64,000 bases of DNA. Source: Sulfitobacter marinus (GTDB lineage: Bacteria; Pseudomonadota; Alphaproteobacteria; Rhodobacterales; Rhodobacteraceae). The position numbers and the translations under genes were made by a program. Where the stretch lies: assembly GCF_900116285.1 (NCBI RefSeq), contig NZ_FPAJ01000005.1, positions 1 to 64,000 of the forward strand, read 5' to 3'. The notes under the pieces are model-generated. The model was not told the DNA's origin. It made no database searches and worked only from the letters and a program-made list of their open reading frames with translations. Every line of letters starts with the position of its first letter. Position 1 is the stretch's first letter. Positions 45,780-56,927 of the stretch are shown here, in pieces.

Positions 45780-46409
45780 TTACGCAGCCAGAAGATGCAA
45801 AAGATTTTCCTCGGGGCTGAGCAAATCACGCAGGAACCCGGCTTCTTCCTTGTTCAGACAGGTGCGCGGGGATGTGGAAACACCATCAAAAATCTTGCTC
45901 GCGCGGCGCAGTTCCGGTGTGACATCCAGCATCCATGCCGTGTCGCTGCCCGTCGTTTCCGCCCAGATACCACAGGTCATAATCAGATCGTGATGCTCAG
46001 TGATAATGTGGTGATAGCTTAGCGCAGGCGCGCCCATTTCAAAACGCGGGGTCGACCGCCGGGACAACGCGCCAATTTCCGCCATCGCTTCGGTATGGCC
46101 AAAGTGCAGGGCGACATGATGTGATGCGACCAAAACGTTGTGATGAGGCGACAGGCGCAGGGGTTCAACCAACCCTTCTGGTGCGACGCTTTCGCGGGGG
46201 CGCAGATGCACCGGGGACGGCAAGGGCAAACCATCCGGCCCGATGCCGCGGGACCGTTTGATCGCCAAAATCGGTTGCGCACCGCGGTCACGGGTAATGA
46301 CGTGATCGCCGGATTCCAACCATTCCACTGGCATTTCTCCGTCTAGCGTCATGATCATCGCGCCCGGACCAAAACCTGAAATCTTTGAAAAGATCGCCTC
46401 AACAGCCAT
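45780..46409 (-). CDS. Hint-domain protein lacking the usual Cys1
   Basis: A 209-residue protein with a Hint (hedgehog/intein) fold: GPGAMIMTLDGEMPVEWLES, GDHVITRDRGAQPILAIKRS, then LRPRESVAPEGLVEPLRLSP, HHNVLVASHHVALHF and GAPALSYHHIITEHHDLIMT. Most Rhodobacterales Hint proteins start the domain with Cys-Phe-x-x-Gly-Thr; here the place reads GFGPGA, so the self-cleavage Cys is absent. No N-terminal extein partner or secretion domain (such as calcium-binding repeats) is seen. A role is unknown. Confidence 0.75.
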   Translation of the reverse strand: MAVEAIFSKISGFGPGAMIMTLDGEMPVEWLESGDHVITRDRGAQPILAIKRSRGIGPDGLPLPSPVHLRPRESVAPEGLVEPLRLSPHHNVLVASHHVALHFGHTEAMAEIGALSRRSTPRFEMGAPALSYHHIITEHHDLIMTCGIWAETTGSDTAWMLDVTPELRRASKIFDGVSTSPRTCLNKEEAGFLRDLLSPEENLLHLLAA

Positions 46410-46569
46410 TACCAATTCCCTTATTACTGCGGGCGATTGCCCATTGAATACTGCCAGCTTACTGCCCGTGGCCTCAATCTAGCGACCGTAATGTGCAAAT
46501 TAGGTAAACGGGCATTCGGGAACGCGCCCGGCCTTGCCCTGATGGAAAATTCCCCCCATACCAACGCCC

Positions 46570-47214
46570 ATGGCAAAACCCCTTGATTATCATACCATCC
46601 GAGAGATCTTCACCCGGTTTCAGGCAGCAGATGCCGAACCGAAAGGCGAATTAGATCATACAAATGTATACACTTTGCTGGTTGCCGTGGCGCTAAGCGC
46701 CCAGGCAACTGATGCGGGGGTTAACAAGGCCACAAAATCCCTGTTCCAGATCATTGAAACTCCGCAACAGATGCTGGACCTTGGGTTGGAGGGGCTGACC
46801 GATCATATAAAATCCATTGGCCTGTTCCGTCAAAAAGCCAAAAACGTCATGAAAATGAGCCAGATTTTGGTCGATGACTATGAGGGCATCGTGCCAAACA
46901 GCCGCGCGGCCCTGCAATCGCTGCCCGGCGTCGGGCGCAAGACAGCCAATGTCGTTTTGAACATGTGGTGGCATTACCCCGCCCAAGCCGTCGATACCCA
47001 TATCTTTCGCGTGGGAAACCGCACGCGCATCTGCCCCGGTAAAACGGTCGAAGCGGTTGAGCGCGCCATCGAAGATAATATTCCCGTTGATTTCCAGCAA
47101 CATGCCCATCACTGGATGATTTTGCACGGTCGTTACCATTGCAAAGCGCGCAAACCGCTGTGCAGAACCTGCATCATCCGTGATCTCTGCCCCTATGAGG
47201 ACAAAACCGAATGA
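46570..47214 (+). CDS. nth: Endonuclease III
   Basis: A 214-residue base-excision repair enzyme (DNA glycosylase/AP lyase, EC 4.2.99.18) that removes oxidised pyrimidines. Helix-hairpin-helix LPGVGRKTANVVLN with catalytic Lys124 and the Asp142 in AVDTHIFRVGNRT; spacing of 18 is as in E. coli Nth. C-terminal [4Fe-4S] cluster cysteines C-x6-C-x2-C-x5-C in CKARKPLCRTCIIRDLC. Full length. Overlaps the next gene by four bases. Confidence 0.97.
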   Translation: MAKPLDYHTIREIFTRFQAADAEPKGELDHTNVYTLLVAVALSAQATDAGVNKATKSLFQIIETPQQMLDLGLEGLTDHIKSIGLFRQKAKNVMKMSQILVDDYEGIVPNSRAALQSLPGVGRKTANVVLNMWWHYPAQAVDTHIFRVGNRTRICPGKTVEAVERAIEDNIPVDFQQHAHHWMILHGRYHCKARKPLCRTCIIRDLCPYEDKTE

Positions 47215-48200
47215 CCCAATATGAAGTAGTTGGCATCGGCAACGCCGTTGTCGATGTAATCTCGCATGCCGAAGACGCGTTTCTTGGCGATATGAATATC
47301 GAAAAAGGCATCATGCAGTTGATCGAGCGTGACCGCGCCGAAGATTTGTACGGCGCAATGAAGGACCGCGTGCAAACCCCCGGCGGATCGGTTGCAAATA
47401 CCATCGCTGGTATCGGTGCGCTTGGCCTGCCGACGGCGTTTATCGGCCGTGTAAATGACGATGATCTGGGTAAGTTCTATGCCCAGTCCATGATCGACGG
47501 CGGCACTGATTTCGTGAACGCCCCTGTCGCGGGTGGTGATCTGCCAACCTCGCGTTCTATGATCTTTGTATCGCCTGATGGCGAGCGGTCGATGAACACC
47601 TATCTGGGTATCTCAACCGATCTGGGGCCTGCGGATGTGCCTGACGCCGTTGCAACATCCGCCAAGATCATGTTCCTCGAAGGGTATCTGTTCGACAAGG
47701 ATCAGGGCAAGCAGGCCTTCCTTGAAGCCTCGCGCCTGACCCGCGCTGCGGGCGGCAAGGCCGGTATCGCGATTTCCGATCCGTTTTGTGTTGATCGCCA
47801 CCGTGACGATTTCCTGCGCATGATCACGGACGAACTGGACTATGTTATCGGCAATGAGGCCGAGATCAGATCCCTGTTCGAGACCGATGATCTGGAGGAA
47901 GCGCTGGCCAAAACATCCGCAATATGCGGCTTGGTCGTTTGCACACGTTCCGGCGATGGCGTCACGCTGATCCGCGAAGGCGAGCGCGTCGAAGTTCCCG
48001 TGACCAAGATTACCCCCGTGGATGCAACAGGTGCAGGCGATCAATTCGCTGCTGGTTTCTTGTTCGGCATGTCCATGGGTCGCGATCTGGAGACCTGCGG
48101 CAGAATGGGCCACATTTGCGCGGCCGAAGTAATCAGCCACGTAGGCCCCCGCCCCCAGACCGACATCATGGCGCTTTTTAAAGAACAAGGGCTGGTGTGA
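47211..48200 (+). CDS. PfkB-family sugar/adenosine kinase
   Basis: A 329-residue ribokinase-fold enzyme typical of the adenosine kinase-like group in alphaproteobacteria: IGNAVVDVISHAEDAFLGDM, the PGGSVANTIAGIGALGLPTA motif, SMNTYLGISTDLGPADVPDA and the catalytic signature DATGAGDQFAAGFLFG with its Asp. It phosphorylates a nucleoside or sugar with ATP; adenosine is the most likely substrate by family, not proven. Co-transcribed with nth by a four-base overlap. Confidence 0.88.
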   Translation: MTQYEVVGIGNAVVDVISHAEDAFLGDMNIEKGIMQLIERDRAEDLYGAMKDRVQTPGGSVANTIAGIGALGLPTAFIGRVNDDDLGKFYAQSMIDGGTDFVNAPVAGGDLPTSRSMIFVSPDGERSMNTYLGISTDLGPADVPDAVATSAKIMFLEGYLFDKDQGKQAFLEASRLTRAAGGKAGIAISDPFCVDRHRDDFLRMITDELDYVIGNEAEIRSLFETDDLEEALAKTSAICGLVVCTRSGDGVTLIREGERVEVPVTKITPVDATGAGDQFAAGFLFGMSMGRDLETCGRMGHICAAEVISHVGPRPQTDIMALFKEQGLV

Positions 48201-48203
48201 ACC

Positions 48204-48794
48204 ATGCTAAGTGACGGATTTCATGATGTGCCTGACGGCAAACTGGCGATGGTCGTGACCCATTTTGAAATGCGCGCGCCCACACCACTGCGCGAGGTGT
48301 CTTTGCCTGATGATGTACGCTTGCGGCAGGTGACGCCGACGCTGGACTGGTACCGCGACATGTTCCGTCGTGTCGGGCAAAACTGGCTTTGGTTCGGGCG
48401 GCTCAAGAAATCCGATGCGGAATTACAAGCGCAGCTGTTTGACCCAGACACGTTGTTTTACACGCTGGCCAAAGACGGCCAAGACGAAGCCCTTTTAGAG
48501 CTGAAGTTTACCGCAGAAGGCACCTGCGAGTTGGCATATTTCGGGCTTACACCGGCAATGATCGGGTCAGGGGCGGGGCGCTACCTGATGAACCATGCCA
48601 TCCGCACGGCCTGGGAACGGCCCATTTCGCGCCTACATCTTCATACCTGTACGCTAGACAGCCCACAGGCCGTTCCCTTTTACATCCGCAGCGGGTTTAC
48701 CCCGTTCAAACGGCAGGTTGAGATCGCGGATGACCCGCGCCTTATCAACCTGTTGGACAAAGATAATGGGGCCCATGTGCCGATCATCGGCTGA
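48204..48794 (+). CDS. GNAT-family N-acetyltransferase
   Basis: A 196-residue acyl-CoA-dependent transferase. The central acetyl-CoA region reads ELAYFGLTPAMIGSGAGRYL followed by MNHAIRTAWERPISRLHLHT and PQAVPFYIRSGFTPFKRQ, a GNAT fold with the Gxx[AG]GG-like loop modified (GSGAGR). The substrate is unknown. It starts three bases after the kinase stop codon, so belongs to the same operon. Confidence 0.82.
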   Translation: MLSDGFHDVPDGKLAMVVTHFEMRAPTPLREVSLPDDVRLRQVTPTLDWYRDMFRRVGQNWLWFGRLKKSDAELQAQLFDPDTLFYTLAKDGQDEALLELKFTAEGTCELAYFGLTPAMIGSGAGRYLMNHAIRTAWERPISRLHLHTCTLDSPQAVPFYIRSGFTPFKRQVEIADDPRLINLLDKDNGAHVPIIG

Positions 48795-48809
48795 CACGGA
48801 CCGCACGCC

Positions 48810-49694
48810 CTAACCCATACGTTCAGAGGCATAAGATCCCGGCGAGGCAGGGAAAACGACGGTCTTGTTACCATTCAAAAACACCCGGCGGTGGATATGG
48901 GCGTGAATGGCGCGGGCCAGCACCTGGCTTTCCACATCACGGCCCAGTGACACGTAATCATTAGCAGATTGGGCATGGGTCACACGCACGATATCCTGCT
49001 CGATAATCGGGCCTTCATCCAGATCGGCGGTCACGTAATGCGACGTCGCGCCGATCAGTTTCACCCCACGTTGGAACGCCTGCTTGTAGGGGTTCGCACC
49101 CTTAAAGCTGGGCAGGAACGAGTGATGAATGTTGATGATCCGCCCCGACATTTTCTGGCACATCTCATCTGACAGAATTTGCATGTAGCGCGCCAATACG
49201 ATCAGCTCCGCACCTGCGTCCTCGACCACGGCCATAATCCGCGCCTCGGCCTCGACTTTGTTCTCGGGCGTCACCTTGATGCAGTGGAACGGGATGTCAT
49301 TATTCACCACGACCTTTTGATAGTCCATGTGATTGGACACCACTGCAACAATATCGATGGGCAGCGCACCAATGCGCCACCGATACAACAAATCGTTCAG
49401 ACAATGCCCGAACCGCGACACCATGATGACGACTTTCATCTTTTCCGTCTGGTCATGGAAATCATAGGTCATCTCGAAGGGTTTGGCCGTGGCCGCGAAC
49501 CCATCCGCCAAGCGGTCCAGATCGACGGCATCATCACTTTCAAAGCTGACCCGCATAAAGAAATTGCCGGTTTCCTTATCGTCGAACTGGGCGCTGTCGG
49601 TGATGTTACAGGCGTTATCGGCAAGGTAATTCGCAATCGCGGCGACGACACCACGGGTCGAAGGACATGCGACGGTCAGGGCAAAGTTTTTCAT
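48810..49694 (-). CDS. purU: Formyltetrahydrofolate deformylase
   Basis: A 294-residue enzyme (EC 3.5.1.10) that hydrolyses 10-formyl-THF to formate plus THF and so supplies formate for purine synthesis. N-terminal ACT domain (FALTVACPSTRGVVAAIANY, about residues 3-80) followed by the formyltransferase fold: VVIMVSRFGHCLNDLLYRWR, NHMDYQKVVVNNDIPFHCIK, and IINIHHSFLPSFKGANPYKQ with the catalytic His and GATSHYVTADLDEGPIIEQD with the Asp. ATG 49694 chosen as ACT start. Confidence 0.95.
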   Translation of the reverse strand: MKNFALTVACPSTRGVVAAIANYLADNACNITDSAQFDDKETGNFFMRVSFESDDAVDLDRLADGFAATAKPFEMTYDFHDQTEKMKVVIMVSRFGHCLNDLLYRWRIGALPIDIVAVVSNHMDYQKVVVNNDIPFHCIKVTPENKVEAEARIMAVVEDAGAELIVLARYMQILSDEMCQKMSGRIINIHHSFLPSFKGANPYKQAFQRGVKLIGATSHYVTADLDEGPIIEQDIVRVTHAQSANDYVSLGRDVESQVLARAIHAHIHRRVFLNGNKTVVFPASPGSYASERMG

Positions 49695-49890
49695 GAGTTC
49701 AGGTCCAGTCAGAAAGGAAGCGGCACATGGCTTCGACAGGCCTGTGTTTCCCAAGCCATTTGCGCCGTCAATAGACCCATACGCAAATGCCGCATCAAAG
49801 CAGCGTCACGCGTGTCCTTAAGCGACGCGGTGGTTTCCGATCATGCACAATGGGCGGTATTTGCTACGAAATAAGCAGTATGAAAACCGA

Positions 49891-50388
49891 TCAGATATCG
49901 GCGGGCGTAATATGTGGACGGAACGCCGCGACGACGGCCTGATACACCTCGCGTTTAAACGGCACGATATTGCCGACCAGATCGTCAACCGGCAGCCAGC
50001 GCCACTCCGAAAACTCTTGATGATCGGTTTCCAAATTGACCTCCGAATCCTCACCGTGGAACCGCAACAAAAACCATTTTTGTTCCTGACCGCGATAGCG
50101 GCCCTTCCAGATGTTGGGCACCAGATCACGCGGCAAATCATAGGGTAGCCAGTTTTCAGTTTCGGCCACGACAGACACAGATGTCGGGCGCACGCCGGTC
50201 TCTTCCTCAAGCTCACGCAGGGCGGCGGCCTTGGCCTCTTCGCCCTTGTCTACGCCGCCTTGGGGCATCTGCCACGCATCTTGGTCGCGATCCCTGCGCT
50301 GCCCGACAAACACATGGCCATCGGCATTGATCAGCATCACGCCGACACAGGGGCGATAGGGCAACTTGGCAATCTCTTCGGGTGTCAT
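49891..50388 (-). CDS. rppH: RNA pyrophosphohydrolase (Nudix)
   Basis: A 165-residue Nudix enzyme that removes pyrophosphate from the 5' triphosphate of mRNA to trigger decay. Nudix box fully present: G-x5-E-x7-REUxEExGU in [20 protein letters not shown] (about residues 41-60) continuing EETGV; start [20 protein letters not shown] is typical of RppH, as is [10 protein letters not shown] and [20 protein letters not shown] with ending FLLRF. Confidence 0.94.
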   Translation of the reverse strand: MTPEEIAKLPYRPCVGVMLINADGHVFVGQRRDRDQDAWQMPQGGVDKGEEAKAAALRELEEETGVRPTSVSVVAETENWLPYDLPRDLVPNIWKGRYRGQEQKWFLLRFHGEDSEVNLETDHQEFSEWRWLPVDDLVGNIVPFKREVYQAVVAAFRPHITPADI

Positions 50389-50476
50389 GGCGAGGCCTTT
50401 GAATTGTATCGGTTCAGCGCGGGCCTATCACAAAAGCCGCGCCCATGTATATTGGCTTACGCAGCGTTGTGCGTGA

Positions 50477-52567
<2,091 letters not shown>

Positions 52568-52629
52568 TATTGCCCTTGGGCCGATAGGATGCGAAACTTT
52601 GCTTTCAAAAGCAGATAGAAAGCGGATCC

Positions 52630-53571
52630 ATGCCCATTTGCGTTTTTGACATTTACCCCGATGGCACCACGACGGTCCCGACCGACACCAATCTAACGGG
52701 TCCGGGGGCATATCGATGGTGGCATTTTGATCTGTCCGACGAAATGCTTGAACCTTGGGCGCGTGAACATTTGCATGACATCCCCGCCGGATCACTGGTG
52801 CAGAAACAAACACGCCCCCGCTGTGATCAGTTCAATGGCGGGCTGATCCTGAACCTGCGCGGGATTAATATGAACGAAGGGCAGGATGCCGATGAAATGG
52901 TATCGGTGCGCATGTTCGTGGAATCCGATCTGTTGATCACCGTCCGCCGCACGCGCGTATTCGCACTTGATACACTTCGCCAATTGGCCGAAGTGCAAAA
53001 CGCGCCCCCCAGCCCGGCCGAGTTTCTTGAGGGGCTGGTGGCGCGGCTTACTGCGAGGGTTCAGGAACATGTCGCGGGCATCTATGAACAGACCGACTTT
53101 TTCGAAGTCGACCTGGAAGACACGACAACCAAGATGCCGCGCGAGTTGCCCGAAATCCGGCGCAGCGTGATCCGGCTGCGGCGCTATCTTGGCCCGCAAC
53201 GCGCGGCACTAAGCAAACTTGCAGCCCTCGACATCCCCCTGATCCCGCAGGAAAGCCAGCTTGAGCTGCACGAACAAGCAAACAGCGCGATGATCTCGGT
53301 TGAGGAATTGGACGAACTGCGCGACCGCCTTGTGTCGGTGCAGGAAGAGCATGACGTTTACGTCGCCCAACGCCAAGCGCGCCACGGCTATGTTCTCTCT
53401 GTGGCGGCCGCACTTTTCCTGCCTCTGGGGTTCATTACCGGCCTGTTTGGGGTGAATGTTGGTGGAATGCCCGGTACCGGCCATCCCTGGGCCTTTACCT
53501 TGCTTTGTCTCGGCATGGGGGCTCTTGCCGTCTTGATGTTCGCCCTGCTCAGAAAGCTGCGCTGGATCTAA
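52630..53571 (+). CDS. zntB: CorA-family zinc transporter ZntB
   Basis: A 313-residue membrane protein with a large soluble N-terminal domain (about residues 1-245) and two C-terminal helices (YVLSVAAALFLPLGFITGLF; HPWAFTLLCLGMGALAVLMF). The loop motif is GVN in FGVNVGGMPG (CorA uses GMN; GVN is common in ZntB), so metal ion, probably zinc, transport is inferred. Coiled helices (RDRLVSVQEEHDVYVAQRQA) form the stalk. ATG 52630 follows AAAGCGGA. Confidence 0.9.
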   Translation: MPICVFDIYPDGTTTVPTDTNLTGPGAYRWWHFDLSDEMLEPWAREHLHDIPAGSLVQKQTRPRCDQFNGGLILNLRGINMNEGQDADEMVSVRMFVESDLLITVRRTRVFALDTLRQLAEVQNAPPSPAEFLEGLVARLTARVQEHVAGIYEQTDFFEVDLEDTTTKMPRELPEIRRSVIRLRRYLGPQRAALSKLAALDIPLIPQESQLELHEQANSAMISVEELDELRDRLVSVQEEHDVYVAQRQARHGYVLSVAAALFLPLGFITGLFGVNVGGMPGTGHPWAFTLLCLGMGALAVLMFALLRKLRWI

Positions 53572-53719
53572 AACCCCTGCGAATAGGCGCGGTTTTCCAT
53601 TGTTTCCCAGACGCAAACGATTCACGTAATAACCTTGCTACTGACCCATGGCTGCCGTGATCTTGCCTGATTTGGCCCGCATATCTCTGCCGACACAGAT
53701 GATGGAAAAGGGGACGGCA

Positions 53720-54625
53720 ATGGACCGCCTGACAGAAATGGAAGCATTCGCGACAGTCGTCGATCAGGGTGGTTTTACTGATGCGGCCAAGAAGATGGGC
53801 ATCTCAAAGTCAGCCGTATCCAAACATGTATCCTCGCTCGAGGCACGCCTTGGTGCCCGCCTGTTGAACCGCACCACACGCCGGGTCAGCCCCACCGAAA
53901 TTGGCCTTGCGTATTACGATCGCGCCCGCCGCGTGTTGAATGATGCAGGCGAAGCAGATGCGTTGGTCACCTCGATGCAATCGGCCCCTTCGGGCCTTTT
54001 GCGCATTTCGGTCGCGACGGATTTCGGGGTAAATTATCTTTCCCCCGCCCTTTCCGGCTTCCTTGAGGAATTTCCCGATATCACCGTGAACATGGTTCTG
54101 AACAACCGCTACGTTGAATTGATCAGCGAAGGGTTTGATATGGCCGTGCGCATCGGAGAGTTGGAGGACAGCACCCTGCGTGCGCGCAAGCTGACTGAAA
54201 CCACCAAACGCATGATCGCGTCACCGGGGTATTTCGAAAAATACGGGCGTCCCGAAAAGATTGATGATCTGAACGACCACAAGCTGTTGCACTATTCGAA
54301 CCAATCGAGTGGAAACATGTGGAAACTGACATCGCCATCGGGCGAAAAGCGTCAGGTGCGCACCGCCGGCTGGTTGTCTGTTAATGATGGGCAATCACTG
54401 CTGAACGCCGCTATTTCGGGCCTTGGCATCGCATATTTGCCCAGCTTTTTATATGCCGACGCGATGGCAAAAGGCCTTGTTGAGGATGCCATTCCTGAAC
54501 TGCCGCTGGAAACCCAAGGCATCTATGCCGTCTACCCGCCCGGTCGTTTCACCCAGCCCAAGGTTCGTGCCTTCATTGATTTTCTGGCGCATGAATTTAC
54601 GGACAAAGGCCCGAACAACTGGTGA
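53720..54625 (+). CDS. LysR-family transcriptional regulator
   Basis: A 301-residue LTTR. N-terminal winged HTH: MDRLTEMEAFATVVDQGGFT, DAAKKMGISKSAVSKHVSSL, EARLGARLLNRTTRRVSPTE (residues 1-60). The remainder is the periplasmic-binding-like effector domain (SVATDFGVNYLSPALSGFLE; FDMAVRIGELEDSTLRARK; YLPSFLYADAMAKGLVED). Belongs to the AaeR/CrgA-like subgroup. ATG 53720 has AGGGGA just upstream; an earlier start at 53648 adds non-family residues. Target genes not identifiable; its neighbours are zntB and an OmpA gene. Confidence 0.9.
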   Translation: MDRLTEMEAFATVVDQGGFTDAAKKMGISKSAVSKHVSSLEARLGARLLNRTTRRVSPTEIGLAYYDRARRVLNDAGEADALVTSMQSAPSGLLRISVATDFGVNYLSPALSGFLEEFPDITVNMVLNNRYVELISEGFDMAVRIGELEDSTLRARKLTETTKRMIASPGYFEKYGRPEKIDDLNDHKLLHYSNQSSGNMWKLTSPSGEKRQVRTAGWLSVNDGQSLLNAAISGLGIAYLPSFLYADAMAKGLVEDAIPELPLETQGIYAVYPPGRFTQPKVRAFIDFLAHEFTDKGPNNW

Positions 54626-54666
54626 ATACACCCCTGCGGTGCAACTGACCTAAGCAAAATGATATC

Positions 54667-54698
54667 AACCCTCGCTCACCACCTAGGAAGCGAGGGTT
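54667..54698. terminator. Bidirectional terminator hairpin between convergent genes
   Basis: AACCCTCGCT - CACCACCTAGGA - AGCGAGGGTT: a perfect ten-base stem lying between the lysR stop (54625) and the convergent OmpA gene end (54715). T-tract is weak (TTTATCACTT). Confidence 0.7.
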
Positions 54699-54714
54699 TA
54701 TCACTTCTTGAAGG

Positions 54715-55632
54715 TCAATCCCGCGACAGCAAAACTGCCTCGACCCTGCGGTTATCCTCGCGACCCTGCGCGGTAAGGTTTGATGCGACGGGGGCAAGAT
54801 AGCCCATGCCTTCGGCCTCGATCTGGTCGCCTGAAATGCCGTAGCTTTCAACCAACCTGTCACGGACAGCCGCCGCCCGGCTGCGCGACAAGGCGATGTT
54901 CGGGTCAAGCGCTCCAACGCTGTCGGTATGCCCGACCAGCGCAATTCGAACGGTGGGCTGATCTTTTAGAAAAGTGGCAAGCCGTTCAAGGGTGCCTGCG
55001 CCTGCATCGCCCAATGTGGCGGTGCCCGAGGTGAAATCCAGCCCGCCCAATACCGCATGTCCTTGGCTTAGCAATAGCTCGGCGATGGCATTGCCCCCCG
55101 GATCTGACGCGGGCGCGCCGGGGGCCCGAACAGTCCCTACAGCGTCCGCCTGAATGATCTGCACATAAGCCGAAGACGCCGCCGTGCTGGCCAGCACAGT
55201 GATAATCGACGTAGGTGCCGTTAGCGGGCCCTGAACGGCGGTGACGAAATGATAGGACCGAATGTTGACGTACATGTTCGGGCCCGGCAGCGTTTCAACG
55301 GCAAACCGAAAGTCAAAACCGCCACAGGCCACAGCACCGCAATCCAGCACGATGTCATACCCCGCCGCAGTCAGCTGCGACCGCAGCGGTCGCAACACCT
55401 GTAAAGGCGTCAGGCCCGACGTCTCCAGCCGCCATGCAGAGCGCGCGACATCCCCCTCAACGGTCACCGTATCTAGCGTGCCATTCAAAAACGGGCCAAC
55501 CGGTGCAACATAGCTGTCAGGTCCGGTATTTCGCTCAACCGTTAGGCGCGCGGATTGCGGCAATGACAACTCTACCGCAGCGGCAGGTGCCGCAAAGGCC
55601 AGCAAAACAAAAGCTGTGACGCGCAGGATCAT
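54715..55632 (-). CDS. OmpA-family peptidoglycan-binding protein
   Basis: A 305-residue exported protein with a signal peptide (LRVTAFVLLAFAAPAAA/VEL) and a C-terminal OmpA domain (about residues 195-305: DFTSGTATLGDAGAGTLERL, IALVGHTDSVGALDPNIALS, RSRAAAVRDRLVESYGI, REDNRRVEAVLLS). The N-terminal 170 residues are beta-rich with two Cys in DCGAVACGGFDF; not recognised as a named domain. Likely anchored to the cell wall at the outer membrane. Its start overlaps the next gene's stop by four bases. Confidence 0.87.
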   Translation of the reverse strand: MILRVTAFVLLAFAAPAAAVELSLPQSARLTVERNTGPDSYVAPVGPFLNGTLDTVTVEGDVARSAWRLETSGLTPLQVLRPLRSQLTAAGYDIVLDCGAVACGGFDFRFAVETLPGPNMYVNIRSYHFVTAVQGPLTAPTSIITVLASTAASSAYVQIIQADAVGTVRAPGAPASDPGGNAIAELLLSQGHAVLGGLDFTSGTATLGDAGAGTLERLATFLKDQPTVRIALVGHTDSVGALDPNIALSRSRAAAVRDRLVESYGISGDQIEAEGMGYLAPVASNLTAQGREDNRRVEAVLLSRD

Positions 55633-56198
55633 CTGAACTGCGCGTGATAGGCTTCGTTTGGTTTCATGTTGGTGGCGCTGGCCACACGGTTGGTCATGTT
55701 AAAGAACGCCGCGACCGATGCGATGTCAAAGATATCGCGGTCGGTGAACCCCACATCGCGCAGCGCCTGACGGTCGGCTTCGGTGGTTTTGGCGCTGGCC
55801 ACGGTCAGGTTTTCGGAAAACTCCAACATCGCGGTTTGGCGCGCATCCAGATCGGCGACACGCCAGTTCATCACCATCTGTTCGCCCAAGATCGGGTTGT
55901 CCGACAATTGCCGCACCGCAGCCCCGTGCGCGGTCAGGCAATAGTAGCATTTGTTCACCGACGACACGACAACCGCAATCATCTCGCGTTCCAGCTTGGA
56001 CAGGTTCGATGCGCCCAGCATCAGATCGTTATACATCGCGGTAAAGCTGTTCAGCTTGTCGATATCAAACGCATATGTCTGCAAAACATTCGGGATCATG
56101 CCGAGCTTTTGCTGGCAAACGTCAAAGTATTTTTGCGTCGCTTCGGGCAGCGGATCAACCATTGGCAGGTCAAGGGCGGTCGGGGCGTCGTTGGCCAT
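55629..56198 (-). CDS. Peroxidase-related AhpD/CMD-family enzyme
   Basis: A 189-residue carboxymuconolactone decarboxylase-family protein of the 'peroxidase-related' type. The redox motif is C84-Y-Y-C87 in SSVNKCYYCLTAHGAAV, preceded by LSKLEREMIAVVVSSVNKCY and followed by FNMTNRVASATNMKPNEAYH. The pair of Cys, as in AhpD, would cycle between thiol and disulfide to reduce peroxides in the cytoplasm. Part of a four-gene overlapping operon with an OmpA gene, a GNAT gene and a CinA-like gene. Confidence 0.87.
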   Translation of the reverse strand: MANDAPTALDLPMVDPLPEATQKYFDVCQQKLGMIPNVLQTYAFDIDKLNSFTAMYNDLMLGASNLSKLEREMIAVVVSSVNKCYYCLTAHGAAVRQLSDNPILGEQMVMNWRVADLDARQTAMLEFSENLTVASAKTTEADRQALRDVGFTDRDIFDIASVAAFFNMTNRVASATNMKPNEAYHAQFR

Positions 56199-56210
56199 CT
56201 TGTGGCTCCT

Positions 56211-56927
56211 TTATTCAGCGGATTGGCGATAATGATAGTCGCCCACATGGGCAAAGCCCAGCCCTTGATAAAGCCGGTTCGCGGGCACATTCGCCTTTGT
56301 GCAAAGAACCGCCACATGGCTAGCACCTTGGGCCTGCGCCCACGTGGCCGCGCGGCGCATCATCCATTTGCCGACGCCCATACCACGCTGGTGTTCCAGC
56401 ACCTCGACCGCATGTACCATGCACACGCCATCATGGATCGCGGCAAAGGCCACGCCACCGGGTTTTTCCTTCCAGCGCGACAATATCGCTGTCTTTTTCG
56501 CGGCGCGCCGCATCACGTCGATACGGGCCGGGCCAATGCCACCCTTGGCCCAAATCTCAAGCATGATGGCCAGCGGTTCCCAAATCTCGAACGCGGTGAC
56601 AGGGGGGATCGGCACGTCGGTCAACCCTTCGACGGGCAGGATATAGATGTTCACGGGATCGATAATCTCGTATCCCCGCGCGGCCAGTTCAGCATCCAGC
56701 GCATCATCGCCCTGCCGGATCATAAAAAGCGGCGTTTGGTGCATCGCGCGCATGGCGGTCTCGGCAACACCGATATCCGCGCCCGGGGTGGCCAGCGTCG
56801 CGGCGGAGGCACGTTTGCCCCCACCTTGCCCGTCCCGCAGGGTCCAGCCGTTCTCTGTCCAACGCCGCGCTGCGGGCCAGGTTTGATCAATCACTTCATA
56901 CAGTTGTGGGATCGTCAGCGTGGTCAA
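56211..56927 (-). CDS. GNAT-family N-acetyltransferase
   Basis: A 238-residue protein with a C-terminal GNAT domain: AAIHDGVCMVHAVEVLEHQR, GMGVGKWMMRRAATWAQAQG (acetyl-CoA loop RGMGVG) and ANRLYQGLGFAHVGDYHYR. The N-terminal half is a divergent second GNAT-like part (IPQLYEVIDQTWPAARRWTE). Substrate unknown. The gene starts four bases inside the end of the CinA-like gene. Confidence 0.8.
   Translation of the reverse strand: MTTLTIPQLYEVIDQTWPAARRWTENGWTLRDGQGGGKRASAATLATPGADIGVAETAMRAMHQTPLFMIRQGDDALDAELAARGYEIIDPVNIYILPVEGLTDVPIPPVTAFEIWEPLAIMLEIWAKGGIGPARIDVMRRAAKKTAILSRWKEKPGGVAFAAIHDGVCMVHAVEVLEHQRGMGVGKWMMRRAATWAQAQGASHVAVLCTKANVPANRLYQGLGFAHVGDYHYRQSAE

Noticed and set aside
53570-53598. 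AAAACC...GGTTTT hairpin at the end of zntB
   Set aside because: Large internal mismatches and overlap with the stop codon; too weak for a terminator call.
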